Of a stretch of DNA of 64,000 bases, positions 25,001 through 35,163 are shown piece after piece. Source of the stretch: Prostheceraeus crozeri. Its lineage: Eukaryota; Platyhelminthes; Polycladida; Euryleptidae. Within the stretch, counting starts at the first letter, position 1; the number at the start of each line of letters is the position of its first letter. The DNA is taken from NCBI GenBank assembly GCA_907163375.1, contig CAJQUW010006842.1, positions 191,001 to 255,000 of the forward strand. The letters are read 5' to 3'. A model generated the notes under the pieces. The model worked only from the letters and a program-made list of their open reading frames with translations. It had not been told where the DNA came from and did no database searches. A program made the translations under genes and the position numbers.

Positions 25001-25549
25001 AAGATTAATATCTTGATTTGAAATCTAAAGCCTGCAGTCAATACCTGAGTCGAAAGGCAAAGCCTTAGACACTAATCACCATATCTTTTGCATCTAGCTC
25101 TTGAAATGATTGATTGATCTTTATGAAATGAAATTAGCTCTTGAGAATAAATCGAAATATAAACACACTTTTGAATAATTCTTTTACTATTTCCAATACT
25201 CATTAAAAGTAAATTCTCAGAAAATTACATTGATTTAGCACATTGGATTTGCTGATACGCACCCGCATTGACAACTCTATCACCGATGCTTAAAAAAATT
25301 TGTTACTTTTATATGAAAGAAAGACGTGTCTGATCTTTAATCATGCTATTAAAAAAAGATTGTTGAAATTAGTCGATCTGAGATGAATACATGTACGAAT
25401 TGCGAACAGCTTATGTTAAAATACTGTTAATGTTGTAACAGAGAAAACATGACTATAACACACTATCTATCGCAAAATGTTATGACTGAACTGGAATAAT
25501 GACAACAATAATAATCTACCTAAAGTTGGGAGTTAGAATAATTAAATAT
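22077..25549. other. gene-free stretch
   Basis: Interior of the 6.6-kb TIR element. ORFs are short, AT-driven and without recognisable domains. A small CATGC-repeat lies near 22104 and a GGGGGATGCATCCCGGCATC hairpin-like stretch near 24087. Confidence 0.45.
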
Positions 25550-26092
25550 TGAGTTTCATCCTCAGTTGAAAATAATTGAAACAGATCTGAATAGCTGCTA
25601 TTTCATCCAAAATCAGGAATCATCAGCAAGCCTAGTTCACATCTCTCCAGATCGACACAACTCCCTATTTAAGGTTGCAGCCATGCCTGGGTAAATTTGG
25701 GATTTGCAATTAGCAAGCTAGTGAAATTTCGATTAATTAAATATCACTTTAAACAAACTGCTAGCAAATCGCCTAAGTAAGTGCGCCTGCAATAATTAAT
25801 AATAACTTCTTTTTACATACACAATGTAAATAGAATAATTAAATAGTCCTATTTGATTTTTAATATTGAAAACAATGTTTTCTTATTCCATTTACATTGT
25901 GTTTGCAAAAAGTAGTTTTTATATTAAATTTTTATTTTTTTAAATATTAAATTTTATATTATCATATTAATTATTGCAGTAGCAGTAACTTAGGCAATTT
26001 GCCAGCATCAGTGTGTTTAAAGTGATATTTTATGAATGCCCGTCGAAATTTCACTAACTTGCTATTTGGAAATCTTAGAATCTTTAGAATTA
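25550..26092. mobile_element. foldback MITE with dispersed copies
   Basis: From about 25690 to 26092 the sequence folds on itself: GCAAGCTAGTGAAATTTCGA and ATATCACTTTAAACAAACTG in the left arm are inverted near 26045-26070 and 26010-26028, and a second inner pair (CACAATGTAAATAGAATAA / TTCCATTTACATTGTGT) closes the loop. The 140-bp left shoulder (25550-25690) also occurs at 15.67-15.80 kb, and the inner arm at 19.7-19.9 kb, so a family of related non-autonomous elements is present. Confidence 0.7.
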
Positions 26093-27527
26093 ACAATGGA
26101 GTCAACCTGATAGAATACATATCAAAGGTTTTGAAAGTGAAATTAAATAACGATTTTCTAAAGGATAGCTAAAAGACCAAAAATAACTGGACTATAATTC
26201 TTTCAGATAGTAGTGTATAAATTGTTAGAACACCGGGGACTTGATAACTTACTTCATGGCTTAAAACACCGATTCGAGGATTTCACCAAACATGGATTTC
26301 TCAGAAGACGCAGCAGACTCGTTGAAAGAACCCGATCAACCCTAACTGAAATTTAAAAACATAATCAGAATTGTTTACTTAAAAACTTTGCGTATGGCAT
26401 TGGATGATATTTTCACAACTGTTTGAAGATAACTGTTGACCCCTAGATAACTTACGATGCCTAGGCTTACGATTACCTAGGCTTGGGCCAGTGAGAAAGC
26501 TATGAAACAACAAGCGGAATCAAAAGATATATCCGTTATCTAAAATAAGAGAAATTCTGTTATAATTTCGATGTAACTAACGGCTGCATCATTTAAGTGA
26601 TTACAGCGTATCTTCAAGACTTATAGCATAAATGTATGCGTAGGTCTTCGTTTAGAAAGTTCTACGATTTTTTAATTAATATCCTGAATAATTAAATCTA
26701 AATAAAATATTCAAATTTGCAATAATTTTTGTGCTGTGATAGCACACATGGCATAGCACTTGAACGTATTGTTGAACTGTCTACTTTATACATACGACAA
26801 CTGAACGAGGAATAGATAAGACTGTCTACATAAATCTTATAATACAGTAGTTCTAGTTCCTACCTCAAAAAATCTAAATAATTGCATAATTCAATAAAAC
26901 AGTGCGCGAATGAATTGCTGTAACAATGAGGACTTGATGATTTGACTGATGGACTATACAAATAATAAATTCGTTTCAATTGAACTTACTCCATTGGTGT
27001 GATGATTGAGACAAACCGGATAAGATGATTGATTCAGCAAACGACGGATTTTCATAAAAATACGAGACACTGAGACGCGACCAAAGGATGTGATTAACAA
27101 TGACTGTTGCACATGCCAAAAGCATCTGAAATTATACTGAACATGCGAATGTTGCAATATCATTGGACAAAGTCAGATTACGGAGTCAAAACTGTCGCTG
27201 CGCGTTTGCTTCTTTTGGATAGCTTCTATGGCACTCATATTTTCCCACTTCCAGTGCTATTGGATCCAATAGAGTTCAATTGAACGTTAAGGTGTGCTAT
27301 GGCATTCCCATTGCGTGTCATAGAATACCATAGAGTGCCATTGAATTTGGTTAATAGGGATTGTTCGTGACCAATAAGCCTCAACATGATTTAGGGTGCA
27401 GTGGTTAACAGAATCCGCATTAATTTTGATGATTAACTGTGTAGTGCCGATATGGTTGAGGATTTGGAAGATGATCAAGCATGTTAAAGCAGATGAATCG
27501 ATTATATATTTGAGGAAGTTAAAACAT

Positions 27528-27745
27528 ACATGGACGCCATAGCAGAGCACTCCTGCACCACACACAGACGCCATAGCAGAGCGCCCATACACCGCACACA
27601 GACGCCGTCACAGAGCGCTCATACAACACACACAGACGCCTGGCAGAGCGCTCATACATCACAAAAAGACGCCTGGCAGAGCGCTCATACATCACAAACA
27701 GACGCCTGGCAGAGCGCTCATACATCACAAACAAATACAGCGGCG
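27528..27745 (+). repeat. 33-bp minisatellite
   Basis: Units of about 33 bp built on GACGCCTGGCAGAGCGCTCA plus TACATCACAAACA: about three near-identical copies at 27635-27735, preceded by more degenerate ones (CACACAGACGCCATAGCAGA). Because the unit is a multiple of three, 70-90 codon ORFs run through it on both strands; these are judged repeat artefacts. It lies just outside the 6.6-kb TIR element. Confidence 0.75.
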
Positions 27746-27749
27746 GGCG

Positions 27750-29200
27750 GGCGAGAAGTCATGTTGCGCCAATTTCTCTGCATGCAGATAAACATGCTTT
27801 GATGGAATTCTTAAAAATACATGTAGAAAAAGAAGAGAGTAAGCATTAATCAGTGAGACATATTCGTTGTGCGGGAAGCATGTCAACACCAATTTTTTTA
27901 AAATTACACCCTAAGGTCTATAATGCAGTCTATATAATGTCTACGACACGGCTGACGTGGATGAAAAATTACTATTATTCTTTTAGCAAAATATGCATAG
28001 AATTATCAGCTTAGACATAATTCATTAGTTGATTTAGAAATTATCAAACTCAATATGATTAGCAAGTTATTGTAAGGTCAATTGACTTCATTGTAGGCTA
28101 GGTGAAAATTTATTTTGTTCGATCTACATGTAGTATTAAAACTTCCAGCAAGCACACTGTGCTGTCAGTTGTGATGTATGTCGGATAGACAAGATTTTCG
28201 GTTTCATTTAGAAAATATGATTTGTATGCTTGGGTACAGGGATACTACATTTTTCATTGATGGGTTCATAGGTGTTTTCTTGCATGAAGGCACTTGATTA
28301 TCTTCAGTCTAAACTAGTGTTGCTTGCGTTAATGAAAACGAAGACTGTCATAAGAAACGAAGGTGATAACGAAAACATTTTCGTTTTTTATTTTCAATGT
28401 CGGCAAGCAAGATCGTATTTATAAGGTAAAATGAATGGACGGGATCTCAGTTGCCTTCTACAGCTTGAGAGGCAGCACTTCGATAGTAAGGCTATAATGG
28501 TACATTTTTTATAAAGTTGCTCTTTTTATAATTCATTTTTTATTATTTTCTTCTAATCGAGTGAGGGTCATTTTTAGTAAAATATAAATAATAAATAATA
28601 ATATAAACAAATATATACATTTTCAGCCAATTCAGATTTGAAAATCGATAAAAGTAAAGCTCTCTGAATTAACTCAATCTGTCTATATATGATAACTATT
28701 GTGTTTCGAGGGTTCATTTCAAAAAAATCGGAACTAATAGGAAATATCTTGCTACTGTTTTACAGCTGCGACAAATGAGTGATGTTTTCACATTTGTAAC
28801 ATTCGTCACACTGACTGGGACATCGGTAGAAATGCAATTTTGTCACGTTTTTTCATTGTGTGACATCATCAAAGTTTCAGGTTGGCAGTAAAGTGATATC
28901 GAAATTGTTTTACACTCCTAGCTGAAAACATAGACCTTTTCCCATTTATGAACATCTACGTCAAAAGATGCATGCATCTAACTTTAGCTGTTATGAGTTC
29001 AATCTAAATCTAAATCACTTTCTCTGAATCTAGAAAGAGACAGTGTGCCTCTTGTATGATAATTCAAGACTTTCAGGATTATGTTTGTGATATTTCAAGA
29101 TTTGATTAAGTACCACTTTACAATCGCACATGAAATACATTTGAAATTCTCATTTATGTAGCAAATGAAACGTGATGAATGTTACAAAAATCAAATACCG
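27750..29200. other. gene-free stretch
   Basis: No ORF, RNA gene or long repeat was recognised. A CGAAAACATTTTCG hairpin lies near 28371-28385. Confidence 0.45.
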
Positions 29201-29205
29201 TTAGA

Positions 29206-29639
29206 TGGGGTGACTTGGGACAAAACCAAAAACGGACACTGAATCTCATCTGTAGACAAGTAATTATGTCAAGCCAAGATTTACTGCTTAATGTCAACAT
29301 TTGTAGTAAATTTCCTTTGACGAAAGACGTTTTTGAGATTTTTGTTTGAATCTATTGATTTCTGAAGCAGAGCTTCCAAAGAGAGAAAAAAGTTGCATAC
29401 ATGCAAAAAACGTGCATGCAAAAAGTTGCTCAAACTTCTTTCTCCACACAAGTAAGCATGTCAGACAAAATGATTTAATTCATGGTATTAAGTTAGTATT
29501 AGTATATTACTGTTTCTGAAGTGGGATTCGTGCTTATTGCTGCGATATTTTTTATTTTACACCTACTTAGTTAATTAGTGAAGAGTTGTCCGAAGTCACC
29601 CCCAATCGAATGGCTAACTCTTTTCTCCACACCAACAAG
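29206..29639 (+). repeat. GGTGACTTGGGAC repeat, tandem dimer left part
   Basis: Begins with GATGGGGTGACTTGGGAC and ends near 29612 with the inverse phrase (GTCCGAAGTCACCCCC). The segment 29437-29612 recurs after the Tc1 element (31345-31502) in the same orientation, giving a tandem period of about 184 bp. The second unit starts at 29620 and is interrupted by the Tc1 insertion. Confidence 0.6.
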
Positions 29640-29641
29640 TA

Positions 29642-31344
29642 CAGCTATGGACAAAAGTCACCGGACACTTGATTTTTTTACATTTTACTCTGTTATTTCG
29701 ATGTTTAATGTAAACTCGTCATCTTTTATTGCAGAAACACAATATAATACACAGATAAACATAGTCATATGATGTAGTTACTGAAGCTGACGTTTTATCC
29801 CTATTTAGAGGGCATAATAGCGCAAATGTTCGAACTGGACAAAAGTCACCGGACACCTTCTACTTCATAGTTTTTTACTTGCAAATTGCCTCAATAAGCA
29901 CAGAGACGAACAGTGAAGTCAGATATCTACGATGGGAAGCTTTCAGAATCATTTCACATTCACTTGCCTTGTGTCAAGCAGGCAGCCTTGAATCGGCAGA
30001 TTTGAAATTCAAACTCAAATGCTGTGACAAACTGTTGTTTCCGATATTCACCTGAAGGCTGACGCTATGCTATCATTTTTATCTCACACTCACATCTCAT
30101 CGGTCGCAATTTGCTTGACATCTCAATCTGGAAGATGAGAAAAGAAGTATCGCCGAAGAAGAGATCAGAGATCATAACTCTCGTGAAAGAAGGATATAGT
30201 GTTCGGAAGGTGTCTCAGAAGACCGGTGTTCCCAAATCGACGGTATCAGGCATACGGCGACGTTGGCAAAAGAATCCTTCCGGTTGCGGGTCACCTACGA
30301 AGAAAAGGACTGGCCGTCCACGTAAAACAAGTGAAAGACTTGACCTTCAAATTGTTCGCATGTGTTAAACTAACCGTTTCTTGTTAGCAAGGATGATTCG
30401 AGCATCTCTTGGTCCTATAGGAGCTTCCTTCACTGACCGCACCCTCAGTCGACGATTGCGTGCTGCAGGCTTCTATGCCACAAGACCTGCTAGAAAATCC
30501 TTCGTACATGCTTTCCAACGACGACGCCGTGTGATATTCGCAACTAAGCACTCGCAAAAGTCAATGGACTATTGGGAACGGATTTTATTCTCTGATGATC
30601 GGGGAGTGACTACAGTCCGACGCCGCACTGGTGAGCGCTTGAGCACCACAAGCGTGATGGTTTGGGGGTGCTTCTCATTCAATGGTGTGGGACGACTTCG
30701 AGTGTTGGAGAATGGACAAAGAGTGAACCAAAAAGTGTATCTGGACATTCTGAATCACGAAATGCAGCAAACTCTTGCCGCGCAGTTACCCGATGGTCAC
30801 GCTGCATTTCAGGATGACAATGCCCCCTGCCACCGAGCAAAGACGGTCAAGGAGTGGCTCTCAAGTTCGGAATTTGATCATATCAACGACTGGCCAAGGC
30901 AAAGTCCCGACATAAACTCAATTGAAAATTTTGTGGACAGAAGTTGGTCGAGTAATAAACGAAAGAGCTCCAACTACGCGAAGTGGAATCATCGCATCAA
31001 TAATTCATGCATGGTACCATGTTATAACCCCAGAAAAGTGTCAGCAGCTGATCATGAGCATGCCACGCCACTTGAATTCTGTGATTCGTGCAAATGGATT
31101 TCCTACAAAGTACTAAAAAGTCATGTTTTTTTATTTTAGGTGTCCGGTCACTTTTGTCCAAAACGAGAATCTGGAATAAATAAACATCAAAAACAAGAAA
31201 ATTGTTTTTCAACACCTTCTGTATAAAAAGGAAACATATTTAGGCTAATTAGATGTATTAAACTGTATCACAATATTTTCTTGTTGAAAATAGAAAGAAT
31301 CTTAGCAAGAAACTTCGCTGTCCGCTGACTTTTGTCCATAGCTG
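29642..31344 (+). mobile_element. Tc1/mariner element with IR/DR ends
   Basis: The outer terminal repeat CAGCTATGGACAAAAGTCA at 29642 is inverted at 31344, and a second internal copy of GGACAAAAGTCACCGGACAC lies at about 29838, with its inverse at 31139-31162. Each end therefore holds two transposase-binding-like direct repeats about 200 bp apart, the IR/DR arrangement known from Tc1-like elements such as Sleeping Beauty. A TA (29640-29641) precedes the left end; the right flank reads CA, so one TA copy has mutated. It carries a decayed transposase. Confidence 0.85.
30135..31116 (+). pseudogene. Tc1-like transposase, DD35E, broken
   Basis: ATG at 30135. The N terminus is a paired-like HTH (KKRSEIITLVKEGYSVRKVS then TGVPKSTVSGIRRRW) followed by a GRPRKTSERLD GRPR-type motif. 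An in-frame TAA at 30366-30368 stops it; the frame continues through LLARMIRASLG. The DDE domain has ILFSDD (first Asp), MVWGCFSFNG, AAFQDDNAPCHR (second Asp) and DWPRQSPDINSIEN (Glu). Thirty-five residues separate the second Asp from the Glu. The segment between FSDD and MVWG is about 20 residues shorter than usual. One extra T after the Glu (near 30925) shifts the frame; the C-terminal part continues as LWTEVGRVINERAP to a stop at 31116. It cannot make active enzyme. Confidence 0.85.
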
Positions 31345-31506
31345 CATGTCAGACAAAATGCCATCATCGAATTAAGTTAGCATTAGTATATTACTGCTAT
31401 CGAAGTGGAATTCGTACTTATTGCTGCAATATTTTTTACTTGACATCTACTTAATAGATTAGTGTGGAGACATATTGTCCCAAGTCACCCCCAACCGAAT
31501 GACTAC
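31345..31506 (+). repeat. GGTGACTTGGGAC repeat, tandem dimer right part
   Basis: Parallel to 29457-29615 (shared words ATGTCAGACAAAATG, ATTAGTATATTACTG, TTATTGCTGC and GTCACCCCCAA). It is the rest of the second tandem unit, split from 29620-29639 by the Tc1 insertion. Confidence 0.65.
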
Positions 31507-31701
31507 ATTAGTCATTTGCAGTTTAAACCTGATCAAGTGTAGAAGCTAAATGGAAACCACTGAAGATAGTATAGGCCTCTAAAAACAAGATCTATATTTC
31601 GCCATTAAGGAGTTTAGGTGCTGAGGTAAACCAAAGTATTGACTTAGAAAGCATCGACAAGGGCACGTGGCTGATTCTTGAGTTACAGGTACGGCTTCCA
31701 G

Positions 31702-31897
31702 AAGTAAAGAGAAATTCGATGGTAAAGTGACAAGTATTTTTACTGATGAAATTCAGAACAATCAACGTCATTTAAAAATGACGTTTGTGAAGGCATATCC
31801 TTATGTGAACACGTACTTTGATTGGCCAACCAGGGCCGATAAATCTGAAGTTGTGATGCCTGAAATAATCAAGATTTTACGAGAACCAATTACAACA
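31702..31897 (+). CDS. candidate internal exon, unknown protein
   Basis: Flanked by an acceptor (GGCTTCCAG, ending 31701) and a GTACGT donor at 31898. The open phase encodes a hydrophilic segment including KMTFVKAYPYVNTYFDWPTR and VMPEIIKILREPITT, which looks like real protein. Past the donor the frame degrades into low-quality sequence, supporting an exon edge there. No family was recognised and no neighbouring exon was found, so it may belong to a host gene with large introns or be a transposon remnant. Confidence 0.35.
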
Positions 31898-32978
31898 GTA
31901 CGTGGCAGAGGCGTAGCGCCCCGAATGTATTTTTTATATAAATCCCCCGACATACTATACATGTACGCGCACTTTAATCATGTAGGCCTACAATATGCGT
32001 TAGTGACCAAACGCTACATCTTATGCCTATCTTTAAGTCTTTATTTCATCTTTCCAACGGATGCATGTGTAATTGGAGATGGTTTCTCTCTCTTTCTTCC
32101 ACTCTCAGGGGCAGTCGCCAGAGTGTCGTCGAGATTGCACCGATTGGCTGAAATCTAACACGAGCCACACATCAATGTCAGCAATGGCTCGTTAATGTCA
32201 TCGACAAATCAGCCAATCTATCAATGTGCTGTTCGCGCGCGCCAGAACAGCTCGTCGTGGCCACTGCATGCAACCCACAAAGAAGCAATCCATCTCTGTG
32301 ATTCAACCCGGGCGAAGACAGGGAATTCTTTACGAGCTACACTTACACACACACTGGCTAATTACAGCGACTCTGGCCGGAGTTTGAGTCTGACAAACGC
32401 GTAGCTAATAGTTAACACGTGCATACCTTCACTTCTTCATTCTTTCATTATTTGAAAAGATCAAAGCGAATTCTACAGATTGTTTCATAAAAAATGGATC
32501 ACCCTTAAACATCGCCTTAACTTCAACTTTGTCTAACTCCGCCAAACTTGAACGAATTTCTCTGAAATTTCGAAGATATGTCAGTTGTGCTTACTAATAT
32601 CATTGTTGGAAATTTCAAGCATGAATACTGAGTTCTTTTCCTGTTATAGATAAAAAAGTAGTAGATAATTTGATCTTCATTTAACAATGTTACACAAAAT
32701 CATACCTCACTCTTATAAAATTACATTTGTTTCCTTTGTTATGTAATATGTTGTTCTACAAGCCAAAAGCTATCAAGCAAAACAAAAATAAAGAAAATCG
32801 GTCAATCACAGGCAGTATAGCACCATTATTCATCAACAATAATGTAACTGCTACATGTGATTAACTGGACTTCAAGTTCCATACCTTCCTGACTTCGTTG
32901 CGGTGGTGTTGGCAGCACTCCTGATTGCTTTCAGCTAGAAATCTATCTCTTACCGGTTGAAAACAATACAAAGCACAA

Positions 32979-33174
32979 ATGAACAATAACGAGATCGCAT
33001 TCACAAAAGGCAAAGTGTCAGCCTTGCTAGAACTAGGGTTTTCTTTGCGAGCTACAAGCAAGCGACTAAATGTCCCTTACACAAATGTGCATCGATGGCA
33101 TAATGATGATTTTCGACTCTGTCGTAAAGAGGGCTCTGGCCGTCCATGCAAAACATCCAAACGTGGAGACCGCC
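32979..33174 (+). pseudogene. Tc1-like transposase, N-terminal DNA-binding part
   Basis: ATG at 32979 starts an HTH region (TKGKVSALLELGFSLRATSK then RLNVPYTNVHRWHNDD) followed by a GSGRPCKTSKR hook like the GRPR motif of Tc1 transposases. The frame is cut after GDR by the pogo insertion at TA 33175-33176, and resumes at 35164 as LILRFVKVDPSLSLTEMAAL. Confidence 0.85.
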
Positions 33175-33176
33175 TA

Positions 33177-33290
33177 CCGTATATGCTCAAATAATAGCCC
33201 CCGGCTATTATTTCATTGTTTAGTGTACCACCCGGCTATTATTGGAGATCCGGCCGTTAAAAGAGACCAGGCTATTATTTACGTTGTATA
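33177..33290 (+). repeat. left subterminal repeats of the pogo element
   Basis: After the TIR come CCGGCTATTATTTC, CCCGGCTATTATTGGAGA, CCGGCCGTTAAAAGAGACC and AGGCTATTATTT, plus one inverse copy (AATAATAGCC). They are candidate transposase-binding sites. All but the first point in the same direction as the copies at the other end. Confidence 0.6.
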
Positions 33291-33443
33291 ATTTGTGTGA
33301 AAATTTCCAAATTCATAATTTCCGAGAAGAATTTCGATTTATAAGAAAAACAAAAATTCACATGTTTAAGATCATTATCTTGCAGCTTAATAAAAAAGGA
33401 AACATAATAACTTTGAACAATCTACATTTACATCTGATGAATT

Positions 33444-34820
33444 CTACAGTGAGACTAAGAAATCAGTTAGATTCGTCTGAATCACACCAATCACTGTCAA
33501 CTTCGTCATCTGAATCGCACACCGGGCGTCTATCTCAACTTGAAGATCGTTCAGGCTACTTTCAAATTTGGATTTAAGAAGATGAAGACCGCCTTCACCA
33601 CATGGTTTACCAGGCTTTAGACACTCCTCGCTTCCATCAGTTGCATTTGTGACACCACATTGTTTCATGGAATCTTGAATTTGTTTAACAGGTATTGCCT
33701 GCCATGCTTCGTCAATCCAAATCGCAAATTCACCGAATGTTGGAGGTTTCAGATTTCCATTCTTCGTAAAACTGTGATCACTTTTTGAAATCCAGTCTTC
33801 ATACGATTTTTGAACTGATACTTTAAATGATCTATTCCAGGAAACGTCTGGTGCCTGGATAAGGGCCGTACAACCGCCAGGAATAACCGCTGTTTGTATG
33901 TTCATTTTTCGTAATACGTTTTTGGTAGCCTGAGAAATATGGCACCGAAAACTATCCCAAACCAGAAGTCTTTTGCCGAAGTGAAACTGTCCAATAACAT
34001 TTCGTAGATAGTCACTCGTCATCTCATCATTCATCCAACTGGCACCGCTGTAGTTGAAAACTATACCCCGCATTTTTTCTAGTTCTGGAATGGCACGAAG
34101 CCTTGGGATTAAAACATAGGGTTTACACTTGCTGCCATCTGCTCGCGCGGTTAGAATCACTGTTATTCTGATCTTTTGATGTCCGGTTGACATAATCGGT
34201 ACATCCTTCGCGCCTTTGGTCGCGATAGTTGTCTTGCCCACTGGTTCAATCCAGACAGGTGTCTCGTCCATGATGTAGATAGAATTTTGAGAATATTTGT
34301 TCTCGATTACCATCTTTCGAAGATACAGTATGAAGTTAATCACTTTTTCTAAACAATCAGACGGCGGTTTCGAACTAATAGTTGTTCGAATACGAAGACA
34401 GAAACCGTTCCGTAGTAATAACTTTTGGAGCCATCCGTCACTTGCAGAAAACGCTTGTAAATCGTCGCACATATTTTCTTTCAGATCAGAATGTAGTCTT
34501 AAAGCTTCCCTTTGGATAGATTTTCGGGAAACTTGAAGTCTCTCTGCTCGCCTTGAAATGATCCAGTTCTTCAACTTCTCCTCCAAAATCGAGTTACCCA
34601 CTTTACGGCCACCGCCTTCAAGACGTCGACGTTTCAACGCTTTACCACCTGAAACAGACCATTGACGAATTTCATCCTCGCACTTTCTCCAATTTCTGAT
34701 TTGCTTAGTGTCCACTTTGAATGTTTTGGCAGTGTTCTCCACACTGTGGTGTTTCAAATAATCTAACGCTGATAATTTAGTTTCCATTGTGAAATCTCTT
34801 CGTTTCTGTTTTGTACACAT
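33444..34820 (-). CDS. pogo/Tigger-like transposase, 458 aa, uninterrupted
   Basis: One open frame from ATG 34820 to the stop at 33444; a second Met at residue 12 is an alternative start. Domains in order: an N-terminal HTH (about 12-45, METKLSALDYLKHHSVENTA then VDTKQIRNW); a basic linker (KRRRLEGGGRK, 63-73); a CENP-B/Tc5-type HTH (about 80-150, EKLKNWIISRRAERLQVSRK and SASDGWLQKLLLRNGF); then a DDE_1 catalytic domain with IYIMDETPVWIE (first Asp), LLVWDSFRCHIS (second Asp) and CTALIQAPDVSWNRSF (third Asp). This order and the TA target duplication define pogo/Tigger. The length fits the family and no internal break is seen. It acts by cutting and pasting the element at its TIRs in the nucleus. 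Whether it is expressed is unknown. Confidence 0.88.
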   Translation of the reverse strand: MCTKQKRRDFTMETKLSALDYLKHHSVENTAKTFKVDTKQIRNWRKCEDEIRQWSVSGGKALKRRRLEGGGRKVGNSILEEKLKNWIISRRAERLQVSRKSIQREALRLHSDLKENMCDDLQAFSASDGWLQKLLLRNGFCLRIRTTISSKPPSDCLEKVINFILYLRKMVIENKYSQNSIYIMDETPVWIEPVGKTTIATKGAKDVPIMSTGHQKIRITVILTARADGSKCKPYVLIPRLRAIPELEKMRGIVFNYSGASWMNDEMTSDYLRNVIGQFHFGKRLLVWDSFRCHISQATKNVLRKMNIQTAVIPGGCTALIQAPDVSWNRSFKVSVQKSYEDWISKSDHSFTKNGNLKPPTFGEFAIWIDEAWQAIPVKQIQDSMKQCGVTNATDGSEECLKPGKPCGEGGLHLLKSKFESSLNDLQVEIDARCAIQMTKLTVIGVIQTNLTDFLVSL

Positions 34821-35059
34821 GTTGACGACTTGCCCGATAAGATACGAGTGGAGAAATGACTCGCTTCCACGTGCCGTATCTTAGCGGAAAGCAGTGACTT
34901 CAGTGACTCATTTATAATGGGAACATTTGAAGACAAGTAACGCTGACTACCGTATTCACACGGTGATGCACGATCGATGCGACTGTATTCATTGTTTATA
35001 CTGGTAGGTAGTTTTGACACTCCGCTATCATACACCAAAGAACATTCAATACCCGGTTT

Positions 35060-35163
35060 TTATTAGAGACCAGGCTATTATTTCATTACCTGGCAGATGA
35101 CCCGGCTATTAATAGAGACCCGGCTGTTAAAAGAGACCCGGCTATAAAAAGAGCAGATACGGT
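35060..35163 (+). repeat. right subterminal repeats of the pogo element
   Basis: GAGACCAGGCTATTATTTC, GACCCGGCTATTAATAGA, GACCCGGCTGTTAAAAGA and GACCCGGCTATAAAAAGA follow each other at about 20-30 bp spacing up to the TIR. They match the left-end copies in direct rather than inverted orientation. Confidence 0.6.

Larger units (their letters stand above)
20795..27361. mobile_element. 6.6-kb TIR element without recognised transposase
   Basis: The left terminus reads ATCCCGATTAACCAAAATCT then ATGGCACTC. The right terminus (to 27361) is its inverse with a few mismatches over about 33 bp (GAGTGCCATTGAATTTGG then TTAATAGGGAT). Subterminal regions on both sides consist of short degenerate repeats (words CTATGGCACT, TCCCATAGA, TTGGGAAA). 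Inside lie two foldback MITEs (21720-22076 and 25690-26092) and no convincing ORF, so it is non-autonomous or its transposase has decayed. A clear target duplication was not found, which leaves the exact ends uncertain. Confidence 0.55.
33177..35163 (-). mobile_element. pogo/Tigger-like DNA transposon, apparently complete
   Basis: Termini CCGTATATGCTC and GAGCAGATACGG are imperfect inverses, flanked by TA on both sides (33175-33176 and 35164-35165). Removing it together with one TA restores exactly the sequence seen in the sister Tc1 copy at 36.2-37.8 kb. The element is 1,987 bp and carries one long minus-strand transposase ORF. Subterminal regions contain several copies of a GACCCGGCTATTATT-type phrase at both ends. 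It is younger than the Tc1 copy it split. Confidence 0.9.

Noticed and set aside
27519..27802. 70-90 codon ORFs on both strands at the 33-bp minisatellite.
   Set aside because: Unit length divisible by three opens several frames on both strands; the peptides are simple repeats (DAWQSAHTSQ and RSARRLFVMYE).
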